This document shows, in pieces, positions 18,732 to 31,711 of a DNA stretch of 64,000 nt (positions are counted from its first letter, which is position 1; each line of letters begins with the position of its first letter). The DNA comes from Providencia stuartii (lineage in GTDB: Bacteria > Pseudomonadota > Gammaproteobacteria > Enterobacterales > Enterobacteriaceae): contig NZ_CP119546.1 in assembly GCF_029277985.1 (NCBI RefSeq), forward strand, positions 1,984,001-2,048,000. Reading direction: 5' to 3'. Made by a program: the position numbers and the translations under genes. A model generated the notes under the pieces. That model made no database searches and had not been told where the DNA came from. It saw only the letters and a list, made by a program, of their open reading frames with translations.

Positions 18732-19970
18732 ATGGATAAACTTTTAGAGCGGTTTTTTGAGTATACCGCTTTTGACACACAATCAAAACTCAACGCAAAA
18801 ACAGTACCTAGTAGCACAGGGCAATTAAAATTTGCTCGTGCTCTCGTCAATGAATTAAAAATGTTGGGCTTTGAAGACGTCGCGCTTTCTGAGTATGGGT
18901 GTGTAACGGCTTGCTTATCCGCCAATGTTGATTGGGAAGTTCCCACCATCGGCTTTATTTCACATTTAGACACGTCACCTGATTTTTCAGGTAAAAATGT
19001 GGCTCCACAAGTTTTGGAAAATTATCGTGGTGGTGATATTGCTCTAGGGATTGGTGACGAAGTGTTATCGCCCGTAATGTTTCCGGTCTTACATGGAATG
19101 ATTGGTAAAACGCTGATCATGACCGATGGCAAGACATTACTGGGCGCTGATGATAAAGCGGGTATTGCAGAGATCATTACGGCTTTAGTTCGTCTTAAAG
19201 AGAATAAAATTCCACATGGTAAAATTTGTCTTGCTTTTACGCCTGATGAGGAAATTGGCCGAGGGGCACAACATATTGATTTAAAAGTTTTTGATGCTCG
19301 TTGGGCTTATACGGTGGATGGTGGTGCTGTCGGTGAACTCGAATATGAAAATTTTAATGCCGCTAATGTCGCTATAAAAATCGTAGGAAATAACGTTCAT
19401 CCGGGAACAGCTAAAGGGGTGATGGTGAATGCTTTAGCATTAGCAAATCGTATCCATGCTGAATTACCAAAAGAAGAAACACCTGAAAATACGGAAGGTT
19501 ATGAGGGTTTTTATCACCTAAACTCAATGAAAGGCTCTGTTGAAAAAGCAGAAATGAATTACCTTATTCGTGATTTTGATAGTCAGGGCTTTGAGGCACG
19601 TAAGAAAAATATCATTCGTATTGCAGAGAAAGTAGGGCAAGGTCTACATCCCAGCTGTTATATTGAGCTGACGATCGATGATAGTTATTACAACATGCAT
19701 AAAGAAGTGATGAAACACCCACATGTTATTGAAATTGCTCATCAAGCTATGAAGGATTGTGGTATTGACCCCATTATTCAACCTATTCGTGGCGGTACTG
19801 ATGGTGCTCAATTATCTTATCGAGGACTGCCTTGCCCGAATATTTTCACGGGTGGCTATAATTTCCATAGTAAACATGAGTTTATTACATTAGAAGGCAT
19901 GGAGAAAGCGGTAGAAGTGATTATGCGTATCGCTGAATTGACTGCGCAAAGAGCAAAAAACGAGCAGTAA
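18732..19970 (+). CDS. pepT: Peptidase T (tripeptide aminopeptidase)
   Basis: 412 residues, M20 metallopeptidase family. Zinc ligands are visible in order: His in SHLDTSPD (about 78), the bridging Asp in LGADDKAG (about 141), the Glu pair in DEEIGRG (about 175), Asp in YTVDGG (about 197) and His in NFHSKHEF (about 380). It cleaves the N-terminal residue of tripeptides in the cytoplasm. GGGGG upstream of ATG 18732 is a usable ribosome site. It is convergent with roxA. Confidence 0.96.
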   Translation: MDKLLERFFEYTAFDTQSKLNAKTVPSSTGQLKFARALVNELKMLGFEDVALSEYGCVTACLSANVDWEVPTIGFISHLDTSPDFSGKNVAPQVLENYRGGDIALGIGDEVLSPVMFPVLHGMIGKTLIMTDGKTLLGADDKAGIAEIITALVRLKENKIPHGKICLAFTPDEEIGRGAQHIDLKVFDARWAYTVDGGAVGELEYENFNAANVAIKIVGNNVHPGTAKGVMVNALALANRIHAELPKEETPENTEGYEGFYHLNSMKGSVEKAEMNYLIRDFDSQGFEARKKNIIRIAEKVGQGLHPSCYIELTIDDSYYNMHKEVMKHPHVIEIAHQAMKDCGIDPIIQPIRGGTDGAQLSYRGLPCPNIFTGGYNFHSKHEFITLEGMEKAVEVIMRIAELTAQRAKNEQ

Positions 19971-19980
19971 ATAGCATTGT

Positions 19981-20013
19981 TACCGTACCTTATGGAGAAC
20001 ATAAGGTACGGTA
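19981..20013. repeat. Perfect 13-base inverted repeat between pepT and roxA
   Basis: TACCGTACCTTAT (19981-19993) and ATAAGGTACGGTA (20001-20013) with a 7-base loop, between convergent genes. The stem is strong but lacks a U-tail on either strand, so it may protect mRNA ends rather than terminate. Confidence 0.65.
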
Positions 20014-20029
20014 TGATAGAAATATTTAA

Positions 20030-21154
20030 TTAATCATCGAAATACCAATAACCGCTATTGATTAGTGCTGTGATTAACGCAATAAAATTCACATCATCAA
20101 TAGCATCACCGAGTTGCTGAACGTTAACGGAATCGTAACGGCATAGGCTATCAGCAGCTTCATAGCAAGTTGTTTCTAGGCATTCGCCATTGACAAAAAA
20201 CTGGTCGCCAACTCGTAGTGCTCTCAACCCATTGAGTTTATATAAGGTCTCTTGCTGAGTTTTGAGAAGGTCATAGATTTCGTCTTGCTCATAAGGTGGT
20301 TCCGGTGGTGCAAGATCCAGTTCATGACGTGACTGAGAAATGAATTCACCCAGCCATTTACGGAAAACGTCTGGTTCATGCAGCATAGATTCCATCATTT
20401 CCCGTAACTTAATCTGCTCGCCTTGTAAAATCTCGGCAGGGTTATCTCTAAATGACAAGTCTGGGTCACTGTAACGATAACTTCCTAAGTCATTTGAGAT
20501 CAGATAATCTGCAAAGCTACTCATGAGTTCACGTGTATTCGGCGCTCGGAAACCAACAGAGTAGTTTAATGATGGTTCAATCGCATAACCTTCATGGGGA
20601 AATCCAGGTGGAATATACAGAATATCACCCGGCTCCATTTCTTCATCGATAATCGCATCGAATGGTTGAACCTGAAGAAGGTCAGGGTGCGGGCAATGCT
20701 GTTTCATCGGCACTTTTTCACCAACACGCCAACGTCTACGGCCTTCACCTTGGATAATGAAGACATCATATTGGTCCAAATGAGGCCCAACACCACCCCC
20801 GGGCACAGAATAGGAGATCATGAGGTCATCCATTCGCCAATCAGACAAGACTCTAAAAGGCTTCATCAAAGCTGCACTTGGGTGATGCCAATGGTCTACT
20901 GCCTGCACTAAAATAGACCAATTTTCTTCGCCTAAATGCTCATAGCTTTCAAAAGGACCATGAGCCACTTGCCATATGCCCTCATTGTGGCTGACAAGGC
21001 GGCTATCAACTTCATCTTCCATCGCTAGTCCCGCGAGTTCGTCAGGCGAGATAGGATCAATAAAACGTGTAAAACCGTTTTTGATGAGTAAAGGGCGTTT
21101 CTGCCAATGACTATCGAGAAAACTCTGCCAGTCAAGATTCAGTTTATAATCCAT
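20030..21154 (-). CDS. roxA: RoxA (YcfD), ribosomal protein uL16 arginine 3-hydroxylase
   Basis: 374 residues, a 2-oxoglutarate/Fe(II) JmjC-type oxygenase that hydroxylates an arginine of uL16. The iron-binding HxD is in GPHLDQYDVF (about residue 125) and the distal histidine in PPGFPHEGY (about 188). The C-terminal part is the winged-helix dimer domain of the family. It lies 86 bases after phoQ on the same strand, as in E. coli. Confidence 0.95.
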   Translation of the reverse strand: MDYKLNLDWQSFLDSHWQKRPLLIKNGFTRFIDPISPDELAGLAMEDEVDSRLVSHNEGIWQVAHGPFESYEHLGEENWSILVQAVDHWHHPSAALMKPFRVLSDWRMDDLMISYSVPGGGVGPHLDQYDVFIIQGEGRRRWRVGEKVPMKQHCPHPDLLQVQPFDAIIDEEMEPGDILYIPPGFPHEGYAIEPSLNYSVGFRAPNTRELMSSFADYLISNDLGSYRYSDPDLSFRDNPAEILQGEQIKLREMMESMLHEPDVFRKWLGEFISQSRHELDLAPPEPPYEQDEIYDLLKTQQETLYKLNGLRALRVGDQFFVNGECLETTCYEAADSLCRYDSVNVQQLGDAIDDVNFIALITALINSGYWYFDD

Positions 21155-21240
21155 CTTATTGTCCTAGGTTAACATATCTGTTGATAGTATACCTGAATTT
21201 GCCACTACGGCAGATGGTAAACAGACACGATGATCACAGA

Positions 21241-22707
21241 TTAACTATCTTCATTGACACTCTGTCGACGGAAAGTCACTTGTACTCTGGCGCCGCCAAG
21301 TGGGCTATCACTGATCGTGATATTACCGTCATATTGGTCAATAATTTCAAGGGCAATGGATAATCCAAGGCCTTGACCTGGGCGTAACGTATCTACGCGT
21401 TGTCCACGGACGAAAATGATATTACGCTGGCTTTCTGGCACGCCAGGCCCATCATCATCAACAGTAATCACTAAACTATCTTGCCCAACAGCTGCTGTCA
21501 CCTCGACAAATTCAAGGCAATATTTACACGCATTCTCCATAATATTACCCATGACTTCCATAAAGTCATTCGGTTGGCCTAACCAGGTGATTTCAGGAGA
21601 AATATCGACTGTAATCGACACGCCTTTATTTTGATAGACTTTATGTAAAGCACTTGCAAGGCTATCTAACACAGAGGGGACTGAGGTGATTTCGCGTAAC
21701 ATCAGGTTATTATCGCCTTGAGTAGAAGCACGGTGTAAATAGTAACCAACCTGTTGAGAGATACGACCAATCTGTTCTAACATGATAGGCTCTGCTTGCT
21801 CAATGGTCATTTGCTTCCCTGTTCGCAGTGAACGCAAAGTCGATTGCAAAACGGCCAAAGGCGTTTTTAAGCTATGTGTTAAATCAGAAAGGGTAGTGCG
21901 ATATTTGCTATAACGTTTGCGTTCATTAGTCAGCAAGTTATTTAAATTGCGAACTAAGCCACGTAATTCATTTGGTGGGTTTTCATCCAACATTTCACGT
22001 TCGCCTTTTTCGAGGCTACTAATTTGTGATACTAAAGATTTTATTGGACGTAAACTCCAATATGCAGCCAGCCAAAGTAGTGGAATCACTAAAATTAAGT
22101 TAGCCAGCAGCACATAACCAAACCACTCCCAAACTAACCCTGTTTTTTGTAAGTCTTGGGGTAACGTATCAACCACAACAATAGTAAGGGGAGGGAGATT
22201 TTCTGTTGCGCCATATTGGTTTACTGAAACGGAATGCGTTAATGGCTCATCGTTGTGGTTCATATCATCTAACTTGCTGTTAAATTCCGGATTATTTTGT
22301 AACAGCTGGCGTGTTTCACCAATATCGGTATCAATTTCGTACAGGCCTTCTTTTTTTAGCCAATCACGACGAATAAGATTTTCGACATTAGGCACTTCAC
22401 GTTGTCGCCAAAGTACTTGTCCATTTTCATTATAAATGATGATAAGTGTTGGATTATTCAGTGTGAAATTTGGCGGTACACGAATATCAATTTTGTTATT
22501 TTGCCACTGAACTAGGCTATAAATAAGATTACTTTGGCTACGAAGTAAGGTGTATGTGGTTTTATCAAAGCTAATCAGATAGCCTAATATCGCAACGATA
22601 CCGTAAGAAAGCGTAAGCGCGAGGATAACCGCTGAGGTGGCACATAAAAAACGTGCTCTCAGCGATAAAGGTTTAAGTTTAAATTTTTTTGAACGCATAT
22701 TAGCCAT
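21241..22707 (-). CDS. phoQ: PhoQ sensor histidine kinase
   Basis: 488 residues. Transmembrane segment 1 is about 22-44, the periplasmic PAS-like sensor about 45-192, segment 2 about 194-215, then HAMP, the dimerisation helix with phospho-accepting His in [12 protein letters not shown], and the ATPase domain with [18 protein letters not shown] and GQGLGLSIA. It senses low Mg2+, acid and antimicrobial peptides. The acidic patch EDDDDAE of E. coli is represented only by [10 protein letters not shown] (146-155). The start overlaps phoP by eight bases; Met 4 is an alternative. Confidence 0.96.
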   Translation of the reverse strand: MANMRSKKFKLKPLSLRARFLCATSAVILALTLSYGIVAILGYLISFDKTTYTLLRSQSNLIYSLVQWQNNKIDIRVPPNFTLNNPTLIIIYNENGQVLWRQREVPNVENLIRRDWLKKEGLYEIDTDIGETRQLLQNNPEFNSKLDDMNHNDEPLTHSVSVNQYGATENLPPLTIVVVDTLPQDLQKTGLVWEWFGYVLLANLILVIPLLWLAAYWSLRPIKSLVSQISSLEKGEREMLDENPPNELRGLVRNLNNLLTNERKRYSKYRTTLSDLTHSLKTPLAVLQSTLRSLRTGKQMTIEQAEPIMLEQIGRISQQVGYYLHRASTQGDNNLMLREITSVPSVLDSLASALHKVYQNKGVSITVDISPEITWLGQPNDFMEVMGNIMENACKYCLEFVEVTAAVGQDSLVITVDDDGPGVPESQRNIIFVRGQRVDTLRPGQGLGLSIALEIIDQYDGNITISDSPLGGARVQVTFRRQSVNEDS

Positions 22708-23374
22708 TCACATCAAAGCGATAGCCTTGCCCACGGACTGTCACTATCACATCTTTTGCGTGGAATTGTTGTATTTTCTTCCGTAACCGCCCCATTAATA
22801 CATCAATAGTGTGACTCTCACGCAGCTCCGCGTCAGGGTACAGCTGACGCATCAAGGAATCCTTACTGACCACTTTGCCGTTATTGCGGAGCAAGGTTTC
22901 AATAATGGTGTATTCAAAAGCAGTTAATTTAACGGACTCACCATTTACCATAAATTCTTTTCTTGATAAATCAATGACAAAGCCATCTAACTCTAAAATT
23001 TGAGAGGCAAGTCCACTGTTTCTCCGCATCAATGCTTGCATCCTAGCGACTAGCTCTTCAAGGTGAAAAGGCTTGGTGACATAGTCATCTGCACCACTGT
23101 TTAATGCTTGTACTTTCTCTTGCCAGCTTTCACGCGCTGTCAGCACTAAAACAGGGATATTGATTTGTGTGCTACGCCAGCGTTTAATCATGGATAAACC
23201 ATCTTCATCGGGTAAGCCGAGGTCAACCATTGCAATATCTGGGCGGCTTTCATGTAGAAAATAGTCAGCTTCTTTAGCGTCTTCAGCTGCATCAACTTGA
23301 TGACCCAGTTCTTTAAGTTGCACAGTTAAGTGGTGACGAAGAAGAGCATTGTCTTCAACGATAAGAATTCGCAT
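22700..23374 (-). CDS. phoP: PhoP response regulator
   Basis: 224 residues: receiver domain with phospho-accepting Asp51 in [11 protein letters not shown] and acidic pocket ED at 7-8, then an OmpR-type winged-helix DNA-binding domain ([15 protein letters not shown]). It controls Mg2+ uptake, lipid A modification and stress genes. A PhoP box lies ~115 bases upstream, which indicates autoregulation. Transcribed with phoQ, downstream of the purB terminator. Confidence 0.97.
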   Translation of the reverse strand: MRILIVEDNALLRHHLTVQLKELGHQVDAAEDAKEADYFLHESRPDIAMVDLGLPDEDGLSMIKRWRSTQINIPVLVLTARESWQEKVQALNSGADDYVTKPFHLEELVARMQALMRRNSGLASQILELDGFVIDLSRKEFMVNGESVKLTAFEYTIIETLLRNNGKVVSKDSLMRQLYPDAELRESHTIDVLMGRLRKKIQQFHAKDVIVTVRGQGYRFDVNG

Positions 23375-23470
23375 CTAAAACCTCATATTAAAGAAGAATT
23401 ACAGGTTACTTGACGATAGTTATCGCCATAATAGTCGCACTAGAGGGGATATGGTAAAAAGATATGTGCT

Positions 23471-23505
23471 TTACAACAAGAGATTAAGTAAACCAAAGGC
23501 AAACA
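23471..23505 (-). promoter_or_regulatory. PhoP box and -10 of an autoregulated phoPQ promoter
   Basis: Read on the minus strand, TGTTTG-CCTTT-GGTTTA (23489-23505) matches the PhoP direct repeat (T/G)GTTTA-N5-(T/G)GTTTA with one mismatch. Twelve bases later comes TTGTAA (23471-23476) as the -10, the standard spacing for a PhoP-activated promoter. Confidence 0.78.
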
Positions 23506-23520
23506 AAACAGAGATATGTC

Positions 23521-23558
23521 AAAAAAAGAGAAAAGTAAGCGAAGAATTCTTCGCCTAC
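23521..23558 (-). terminator. Terminator after purB
   Basis: On the minus strand a stem GTAGGCGAAGAA/TTCTTCGCTTAC (one mismatch) is followed by TTTTCTCTTTTTTT. It separates purB transcription from the phoP promoter, which lies directly beyond it. Confidence 0.85.
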
Positions 23559-23590
23559 TTGATTCCACTAAGACTTATTGAAATAAAACG

Positions 23591-25611
<2,021 letters not shown>

Positions 25612-25613
25612 AA

Positions 25614-26717
25614 TTACTCCTGAATACGGGATTCAATAATACCGCCACCTAAGCATACCTCATCAAGGTAAAACACAGCAGACTGACCTGGGGTAACCGC
25701 CGCCACTGGATAGTCGAAAGTGACTTCAACTTTACCTTCATTGAGCGGGGTAACAGTACAAGGGATGTCTGCTTGGCGATAGCGCGTTTTAACAACACAG
25801 CGTAGTGTTTGTGTTAATGGCTCTCTATCAACCCAGTCTAATTGTTGTGCGATCAGTCCTGTAGACATTAGTCTTGGGTGCTCATGGCCTTGCGCAACAA
25901 TCAGCTGATTATTTTCAACATCTTTATCGACGACATACCAAGGTTCATCTGAACCTTCTTTTGTTCCACCAATACCAAGTCCTTTACGCTGACCGAGCGT
26001 GTGGTACATCAATCCTTCATGCTCGCCGATGGTTTCACCTTCAACAGTAACAATAGGACCTGGCTGTGCAGGTAAATAACGACCAAGGAAATCGCGGAAT
26101 TTTCGCTCACCAATAAAACAAATACCGGTTGAATCTTTTTTCTTTGCGGTGACCAATCCAATTTCTTCAGCGATACGGCGAACTTCAGGTTTTTCTAATT
26201 CGCCAACAGGGAACAGACTTTTACTGATTTGTTCATAGCTGAGTGTATAAAGAAAATAACTTTGATCTTTATTACTATCCAAGCCGCGAAGTAATTGGCT
26301 TTTACCATCAACATCACGACGGCGGACATAATGACCAGTTGCAATATAATCTGCACCGAGATCTTCTGCTGCAAATTCAAGAAATGCTTTAAACTTAATT
26401 TCTTTGTTGCATAGAATATCTGGATTTGGTGTGCGTCCAGCTTTGTATTCAGACAGGAAATGTTCAAAAACATTATCCCAATATTCTGCTGCGAAATTGA
26501 TGGTATGAAGTTCAATACCTAATTTATCACAAACGGACTGCGCATCAGCCAAGTCGGTCGCTGCGGAGCAATACTCCTCATCGTCATCTTCTTCCCAGTT
26601 TTTCATGAACAGACCAACAACCTGATACCCTTGCTGCTGGAGCAAATAAGCTGAAACGGATGAGTCAACACCACCGGACATACCGACGATGACTTTTTTT
26701 TGGCTGTTATCTGACAT
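25614..26717 (-). CDS. mnmA: MnmA tRNA-specific 2-thiouridylase
   Basis: 367 residues. The PP-loop GMSGGVDSS is at about 12-20. The two catalytic cysteines lie in [12 protein letters not shown] (about Cys103) and [10 protein letters not shown] (about Cys200). It places the 2-thio group on U34 of tRNA Lys, Glu and Gln, using sulfur relayed by the Tus proteins. First gene of the tightly spaced mnmA-hflD-purB group; 203 bases separate it from nudJ. Confidence 0.97.
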   Translation of the reverse strand: MSDNSQKKVIVGMSGGVDSSVSAYLLQQQGYQVVGLFMKNWEEDDDEEYCSAATDLADAQSVCDKLGIELHTINFAAEYWDNVFEHFLSEYKAGRTPNPDILCNKEIKFKAFLEFAAEDLGADYIATGHYVRRRDVDGKSQLLRGLDSNKDQSYFLYTLSYEQISKSLFPVGELEKPEVRRIAEEIGLVTAKKKDSTGICFIGERKFRDFLGRYLPAQPGPIVTVEGETIGEHEGLMYHTLGQRKGLGIGGTKEGSDEPWYVVDKDVENNQLIVAQGHEHPRLMSTGLIAQQLDWVDREPLTQTLRCVVKTRYRQADIPCTVTPLNEGKVEVTFDYPVAAVTPGQSAVFYLDEVCLGGGIIESRIQE

Positions 26718-26920
26718 GTAATACTCTCACTGCGGAAAAATTAAGCCCCATACTTTACCATGTTGTCCCCTTGTTACGCCAGCGTTAGCCGGGGGAATAT
26801 TCTTATCGCTCGTAACAGATTACATCTTCACCGTATTGAGGCACGCCATTGCCATGACAACATAGCTGGGATGTATCTTTAATCAGCCATCTATAGGCTG
26901 TTATTATGGTGGAGCATTGA

Positions 26921-27370
26921 TTATCGATAGTGATCACCAAATGCACCAAGTACATCAAGAGGATAGCTAGTTCCTTCAAGGAAACATCGAATACTTTCAG
27001 CAACAAGTGGAGAGCGTAAGCATTGACTTTCAAGAATATCTTGCGCACTAACCCAGTGACAGCAAGAGATATCGCTATCTTGAGGTTGAGTTTCACACTG
27101 TTCAGTCAGCGCTAAAGAAAAGAGAAAACGTATAAACGGTGTCTCATCAGGCGCAATCCATTGATGAATTTTAATGAGCCTTTGAGGTTGTCCCTTGATC
27201 CCTGTTTCTTCGAACAGCTCGCGTTCAGCAGCAGCGAGTAGCGTTTCATTCGCTTCTAAATGACCGGCTGGTTGATTCCATGTCGCTTTACCATTAACTA
27301 GCTCTTCAACAACTAAAAATTTATCGTTTACATGGACAATTGTTGCAACGGTAACGTGAGGTTTAAACAA
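26921..27370 (-). CDS. nudJ: NudJ phosphatase (Nudix family)
   Basis: 149 residues. The Nudix box [20 protein letters not shown], followed by TGI, occupies about residues 38-60 and fits GX5EX7REUXEEXGU. NudJ hydrolyses HMP-PP, thiamine diphosphate and other nucleoside diphosphates and triphosphates. The start overlaps the rluE stop by eight bases, as in E. coli, so the two are translationally coupled. Confidence 0.93.
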   Translation of the reverse strand: MFKPHVTVATIVHVNDKFLVVEELVNGKATWNQPAGHLEANETLLAAAERELFEETGIKGQPQRLIKIHQWIAPDETPFIRFLFSLALTEQCETQPQDSDISCCHWVSAQDILESQCLRSPLVAESIRCFLEGTSYPLDVLGAFGDHYR

Positions 27371-28028
27371 GAGTGATCTCCTTCCATTCGCCTGGCAATA
27401 AATTATTCAGTGTATATTCACCGATCTGGTAACGGACCAATCGTAAAGTCGGGAAGCCAATATTTGCGGTCATTCGCCTGACTTGGCGATTTCGCCCCTC
27501 ATTAAGCGTGATTTTTAACCAACTTGTTGGAATGTGTTTTCGTTCACGGATAGGGGGCATTCTTGGCCATAACCAACTTGGCTCATCGACTAATTCGATA
27601 CCTGCGGGGCGAGTTGGTCCGTCATTGAGCACTAAACCGCGACGAAACTTTTCTAGCGAGGTTTCGTCAGGAATGCCTTCGACTTGTGCATAATAAATTT
27701 TATGCGTATTTTTGTGTGGCTGCGTTAAGTGCGCTTGCAATTTTCCATCATTGGTCAAAATTAAGAGGCCTTCACTGTCACGATCTAATCGACCAGCCGC
27801 ATAAACGCCTGTAATAGGAATATATTTTTTTAAGGTATCTCGGCCTTGCTCATCGGTAAATTGAGGGAGCACATCAAAGGGCTTATTAAATAAGATGACT
27901 TTGCGTGCAACGACTGATTTAGGTTTAGATGAGAATGCATGAGAATGATTAGAGGCTGGTTTGCGAACAAACTTACGTTGACTTTTTTTATTGGCTGGAG
28001 GCTTTGCTTTATGATTCGCTATGGGCAT
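27363..28028 (-). CDS. rluE: RluE 23S rRNA pseudouridine(2457) synthase
   Basis: 221 residues. An N-terminal basic tail (about 1-40, lysine, serine and proline rich) precedes the RsuA-type catalytic domain with [16 protein letters not shown] (catalytic Asp about residue 82) and [11 protein letters not shown] near 175. It isomerises U2457 in 23S rRNA. Divergent from icd across a 1-kb gap, whereas in E. coli the two are close together. Confidence 0.93.
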   Translation of the reverse strand: MPIANHKAKPPANKKSQRKFVRKPASNHSHAFSSKPKSVVARKVILFNKPFDVLPQFTDEQGRDTLKKYIPITGVYAAGRLDRDSEGLLILTNDGKLQAHLTQPHKNTHKIYYAQVEGIPDETSLEKFRRGLVLNDGPTRPAGIELVDEPSWLWPRMPPIRERKHIPTSWLKITLNEGRNRQVRRMTANIGFPTLRLVRYQIGEYTLNNLLPGEWKEITLV

Positions 28029-29054
28029 GGGAACTCATTTTAACTGATTAATATTGTATTAATAAAACTCAGGCCAGCATTCTACTGACTGATTTTTTAA
28101 GTCTAGTTGATTTTCACACAAAATGACACCGGGATAAGCGTGAGCGAAGCAAAACTAAAATACAGGGCTAATTCAAGCAGTAAAATCATAATAGGATACG
28201 ATAAGTTAATAAGCAAAGAATAACGCTATGGTATTTATTTCAGTATTATCAATCGCATGAGGACACGCCATTTCACTTATCCTTGTAGGATTTTTATTAG
28301 GTATTTACCAAATTAGCCACAGTTAACGAGCAGAAAACGGTGGGTACTTAATCCATCTATTTAAAAAGAGTCATTGTCAGCAGCTGTAGATTGATGCGAT
28401 GTTATTTCCGTTAATCGATAAATAACGGTTTACAGTAATTTGCTATTTTCGGAGCAATGTACTCACAAAATATCGTTGTTTCTCTATCATTTTGAGGGGG
28501 ATAAATAGAAAATGCGTTCGATTTACATGTGTCAAACATACTGTAAAAAATACCTATCAGGTAGAAAGGCGACTGAATTTTCTATTGGCACTTTTGTCTT
28601 AAAAAGATTGGATAAATCCGTTTTATTTAAAAATAAACATAACGAATAAATATATTTATATAGGCTCAGTGATATTTAATAAATTACGTTAATATAAAAA
28701 ATACATTAACAAATATTATATATATAAATTAAATAAAATTTAACAATGCTATTGATTGAAAGTGACCTGTTAATAGTTTCTTTTTTCACCAATTTTTTAT
28801 TGGTTTAATAAATTATTGCTACGACATAATTTTTATGTGATATCGCCAATAATTCAAAGGGATTTGTAATGTTATGATTTTAATCCGATTCTTTCTTTTT
28901 TATAGGGATGTAACAATCATTGATAAACACGTTTAATGCGATCCACATAAAACCTTGAACGACTAACCATTGGCGTTAGAGAAAGATTGAAGTAGTATTG
29001 ACGGGTCTCTTACAAAAAATTAACAAGCAAATGCGCAAGTGAAAGGAGAGGTTA
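28029..29054. other. One-kilobase gap between rluE and icd
   Basis: Very AT-rich toward icd. I see a small hairpin CCGTTA...TAACGG (about 28408-28430) and a 32-codon hydrophobic frame with an in-frame TGA (28228-28326). TTGACG at 28998-29003 could be a -35 element for icd, but no good -10 follows at 17 bases. GAAAGGAGAGG precedes the icd start as a strong ribosome site. Confidence 0.45.
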
Positions 29055-30308
29055 ATGGAAAGCAAAGTAGTAGTTCCGGCAGAAGGCGCTAAAATTACCA
29101 TTGATGCCAAAGGCAAACTGAATGTTCCAAACAACCCAATCATTCCCTACATTGAAGGTGATGGTATTGGTGTTGATGTAACTCCAGCGATGTTGAAAGT
29201 GGTTGATGCGGCAGTTAACAAAGCCTATAACGGCGAGCGCAAAATTTCCTGGATGGAAATCTATACCGGCGAAAAATCTACTCAATTATATGGTAAAGAT
29301 GTTTGGTTACCGCAAGAAACTCTCGATTTAATCCGTGATTACCGTGTTTCGATTAAAGGCCCTCTGACAACCCCAGTTGGTGGTGGTATTCGTTCTTTGA
29401 ACGTTGCACTACGTCAACAGCTTGACCTCTACATCTGCCTACGTCCAGTTCGTTACTATAAAGGTACACCAAGCCCAGTTAAACAGCCTGAGCTGACTGA
29501 TATGGTTATTTTCCGTGAGAACTCAGAAGATATCTATGCAGGTATTGAATGGAAAGCGGGTAGCGCAGAAGCAGATAAAGTCATCAATTTCCTGAAAAAT
29601 GAAATGGGTGTCACCAAAATTCGTTTCCCAGAAAACTGTGGTATTGGTATTAAGCCTTGCTCAGAAGAAGGGACAAAACGTTTAGTTCGTGCGGCGATTG
29701 AATATGCGATCGATAATGGGCGTGATTCAGTTACTCTAGTGCATAAAGGCAACATTATGAAGTTTACTGAAGGTGCCTTTAAAGATTGGGGTTACCAACT
29801 AGCTCTAGAAGAGTTTGGCGGTGAATTACTTGATGGCGGCCCTTGGGTTAAAATTAAGAATCCAAAAAATGGCAAAGATATCATCATTAAAGATGTGATT
29901 GCCGATGCCTTCTTGCAACAAATTCTGCTGCGTCCAGCGGAGTATGATGTTATCGCATGTATGAACCTAAATGGTGACTATATTTCTGACGCATTAGCGG
30001 CACAAGTTGGTGGTATTGGTATCGCTCCAGGTGCAAACATTGGTTCAGAATGTGCGCTGTTTGAAGCAACACACGGAACAGCACCTAAATATGCAGGTCA
30101 GGATAAAGTGAACCCAGGTTCAATTATTCTTTCTGCTGAGATGATGTTACGTCATATGGGCTGGACAGAAGCCGCTGACCTAATCGTTAAAGGTATGGAA
30201 GGCGCAATTGAAGCTAAGACCGTAACTTATGACTTCGAACGTCTGATGGACGGCGCTAAGCTACTGAAATGTAGCGAGTTCGGCGACGCAATCATCAAAC
30301 ACATGTAA
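29055..30308 (+). CDS. icd: Isocitrate dehydrogenase (NADP)
   Basis: 417 residues, nearly the 416 of E. coli. The substrate loop [13 protein letters not shown] carries the regulatory serine (Ser114 here) that AceK phosphorylates in E. coli. EGDGIGVD is near residue 34, and [24 protein letters not shown] near 305-330 binds metal and NADP. It converts isocitrate to 2-oxoglutarate in the citric acid cycle. Single gene with its own terminator. Confidence 0.97.
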   Translation: MESKVVVPAEGAKITIDAKGKLNVPNNPIIPYIEGDGIGVDVTPAMLKVVDAAVNKAYNGERKISWMEIYTGEKSTQLYGKDVWLPQETLDLIRDYRVSIKGPLTTPVGGGIRSLNVALRQQLDLYICLRPVRYYKGTPSPVKQPELTDMVIFRENSEDIYAGIEWKAGSAEADKVINFLKNEMGVTKIRFPENCGIGIKPCSEEGTKRLVRAAIEYAIDNGRDSVTLVHKGNIMKFTEGAFKDWGYQLALEEFGGELLDGGPWVKIKNPKNGKDIIIKDVIADAFLQQILLRPAEYDVIACMNLNGDYISDALAAQVGGIGIAPGANIGSECALFEATHGTAPKYAGQDKVNPGSIILSAEMMLRHMGWTEAADLIVKGMEGAIEAKTVTYDFERLMDGAKLLKCSEFGDAIIKHM

Positions 30309-30327
30309 TTTATTACGTGGTGTGATT

Positions 30328-30360
30328 AATAACGGGAGCTTAATAGTTCCCGTTATTTAT
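30328..30360 (+). terminator. Terminator after icd
   Basis: AATAACGGGA and TCCCGTTATT pair perfectly around a 10-base loop, followed by a T-rich stretch. Confidence 0.82.
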
Positions 30361-30459
30361 TGTCACATTTGAAACGGTTATCAAAAATAGCCTACATTAT
30401 CTACAGATAATTTATATCTTGATGACATCGTCCTAAGGGAAACTAGTAGGAGAGTATTC

Positions 30460-31052
30460 AAGTATAGAGGTGGAGATAAAGATTTGTTTTCAAGGGATTT
30501 ATCTTCATTAGAACAGGATTATTTTTGGTCTCCTAATTATGATAAGTTAAACGACCCATGTGAAGGTCTAGTATTAACAGATCAAGTATTTGATCAATTA
30601 GATGTTTTAAATAGTGCGCTTGGTAATACAAAACAAACCTCTTTAAATTCACTTGATTCATTAAAGGAAGCATTTAGTGATTTAATTGCTACTAAAGATA
30701 AGTCTGGAATTTATTCTTTGAGTAAGACTTTTACTGATGAATTGTTATGGGCGCATTATGCTGATAGCCATAATGGTTTTTGTATTGAATATGATTTAGA
30801 TAAGTTGTGTGAATTTGAAGGTGCTAGATATTCTATTTTTGATGTCATATATCAAAATAAACCACCGATAATAAATGTTGACGATATATTTGCATCGGAT
30901 GCGCAAAATGAAGTTATTCAAATTCTCGTATTGAGTATTGATAAGAAGTAGATGACAACGAATACCGTTGGCTTAGTTGTTTTATCAGTTATTTTGGTGA
31001 TTTTTATTGTCTGAAATCTGCAATTACCCTAGTATTTACGTACTTAAATTAA
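30460..31052 (+). pseudogene. Frameshifted DUF2971 family gene
   Basis: Frame 1 reads KYRGGDKDLFSRDL (from 30460), then FWSPNYDKLNDPCEG and LWAHYADSHNGFCIEYD, the characteristic first two-thirds of DUF2971 proteins, and stops at 30949. The missing third part continues in another frame from 30945: DDNEYRWLS (family pattern W/YxxExRL) and CLKSAITLVF, ending at 31052. No ATG precedes the conserved start. TTG 30484 has GGAG eight bases upstream but would omit the KYRGG motif. One indel near 30940-30950 and a lost start explain this. DUF2971 function is not established. Confidence 0.7.
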
Positions 31053-31070
31053 ATATGAATATGGTGATGT

Positions 31071-31601
31071 ATGAAAAAGGGAGTTGTAGCTGGTTTATTA
31101 ACAATGGCTTGCTTTAATGGTTATACAGCGGAGCTAAATAATGAAACTAAAGCGCCATTCGGCTTGAAGTGGAAACAAAGCTTTGAAGACGTCAATAAAA
31201 ATGAAGATATCGATTTAAGAAATTGCAAAAGTATGCGCGAATATAAGGCATGCGATATCGATTTGTATTTTTCAAATGATAAAGCGCCTTTCACTCCGTG
31301 GACTATGAATGCCATACTGTTATTTAAAGATAACGAGCTGATTTCAGTGACAAATGGGTATCATGTGAGTGAATCTAAAAAGAGTGATTGCGGTAGCATA
31401 CCTGAAGAAATTAAGTACCTTTCGAGTCTGGGTGTTGACACGACACAATTAACGGAATTAACAAAATTATGCGCCACTTTCGAAAATAAGGGTATAAAGA
31501 AAACCATTAAAACACACTATGGTAGTGTCGAGTTTGTCGTCATGAAAGTTCCTTTTGGTGAAGTCATTGGTATCACCACTTATAAATTGGATAATCAATA
31601 G
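31071..31601 (+). CDS. Hypothetical exported protein
   Basis: 176 residues. A short signal peptide (about 1-20, ending TAELNN) is followed by a soluble domain with five cysteines, including NCKSMREYKACDIDLYF (two about nine residues apart), consistent with disulfides in the periplasm. ATGGTGATGT lies just before ATG 31071, without a strong Shine-Dalgarno. I recognise no family. It starts a run of small exported proteins with low GC. Confidence 0.65.
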   Translation: MKKGVVAGLLTMACFNGYTAELNNETKAPFGLKWKQSFEDVNKNEDIDLRNCKSMREYKACDIDLYFSNDKAPFTPWTMNAILLFKDNELISVTNGYHVSESKKSDCGSIPEEIKYLSSLGVDTTQLTELTKLCATFENKGIKKTIKTHYGSVEFVVMKVPFGEVIGITTYKLDNQ

Positions 31602-31711
31602 AATCTGCACTTCCACTCAGTTAATATTCCGATGCTCACTCTTGAATTGAGGTTGTGGGACAGCGTTAGAAGCTGTATTTTGCTTTATTACTGATAAATC
31701 ATAAATTACTT

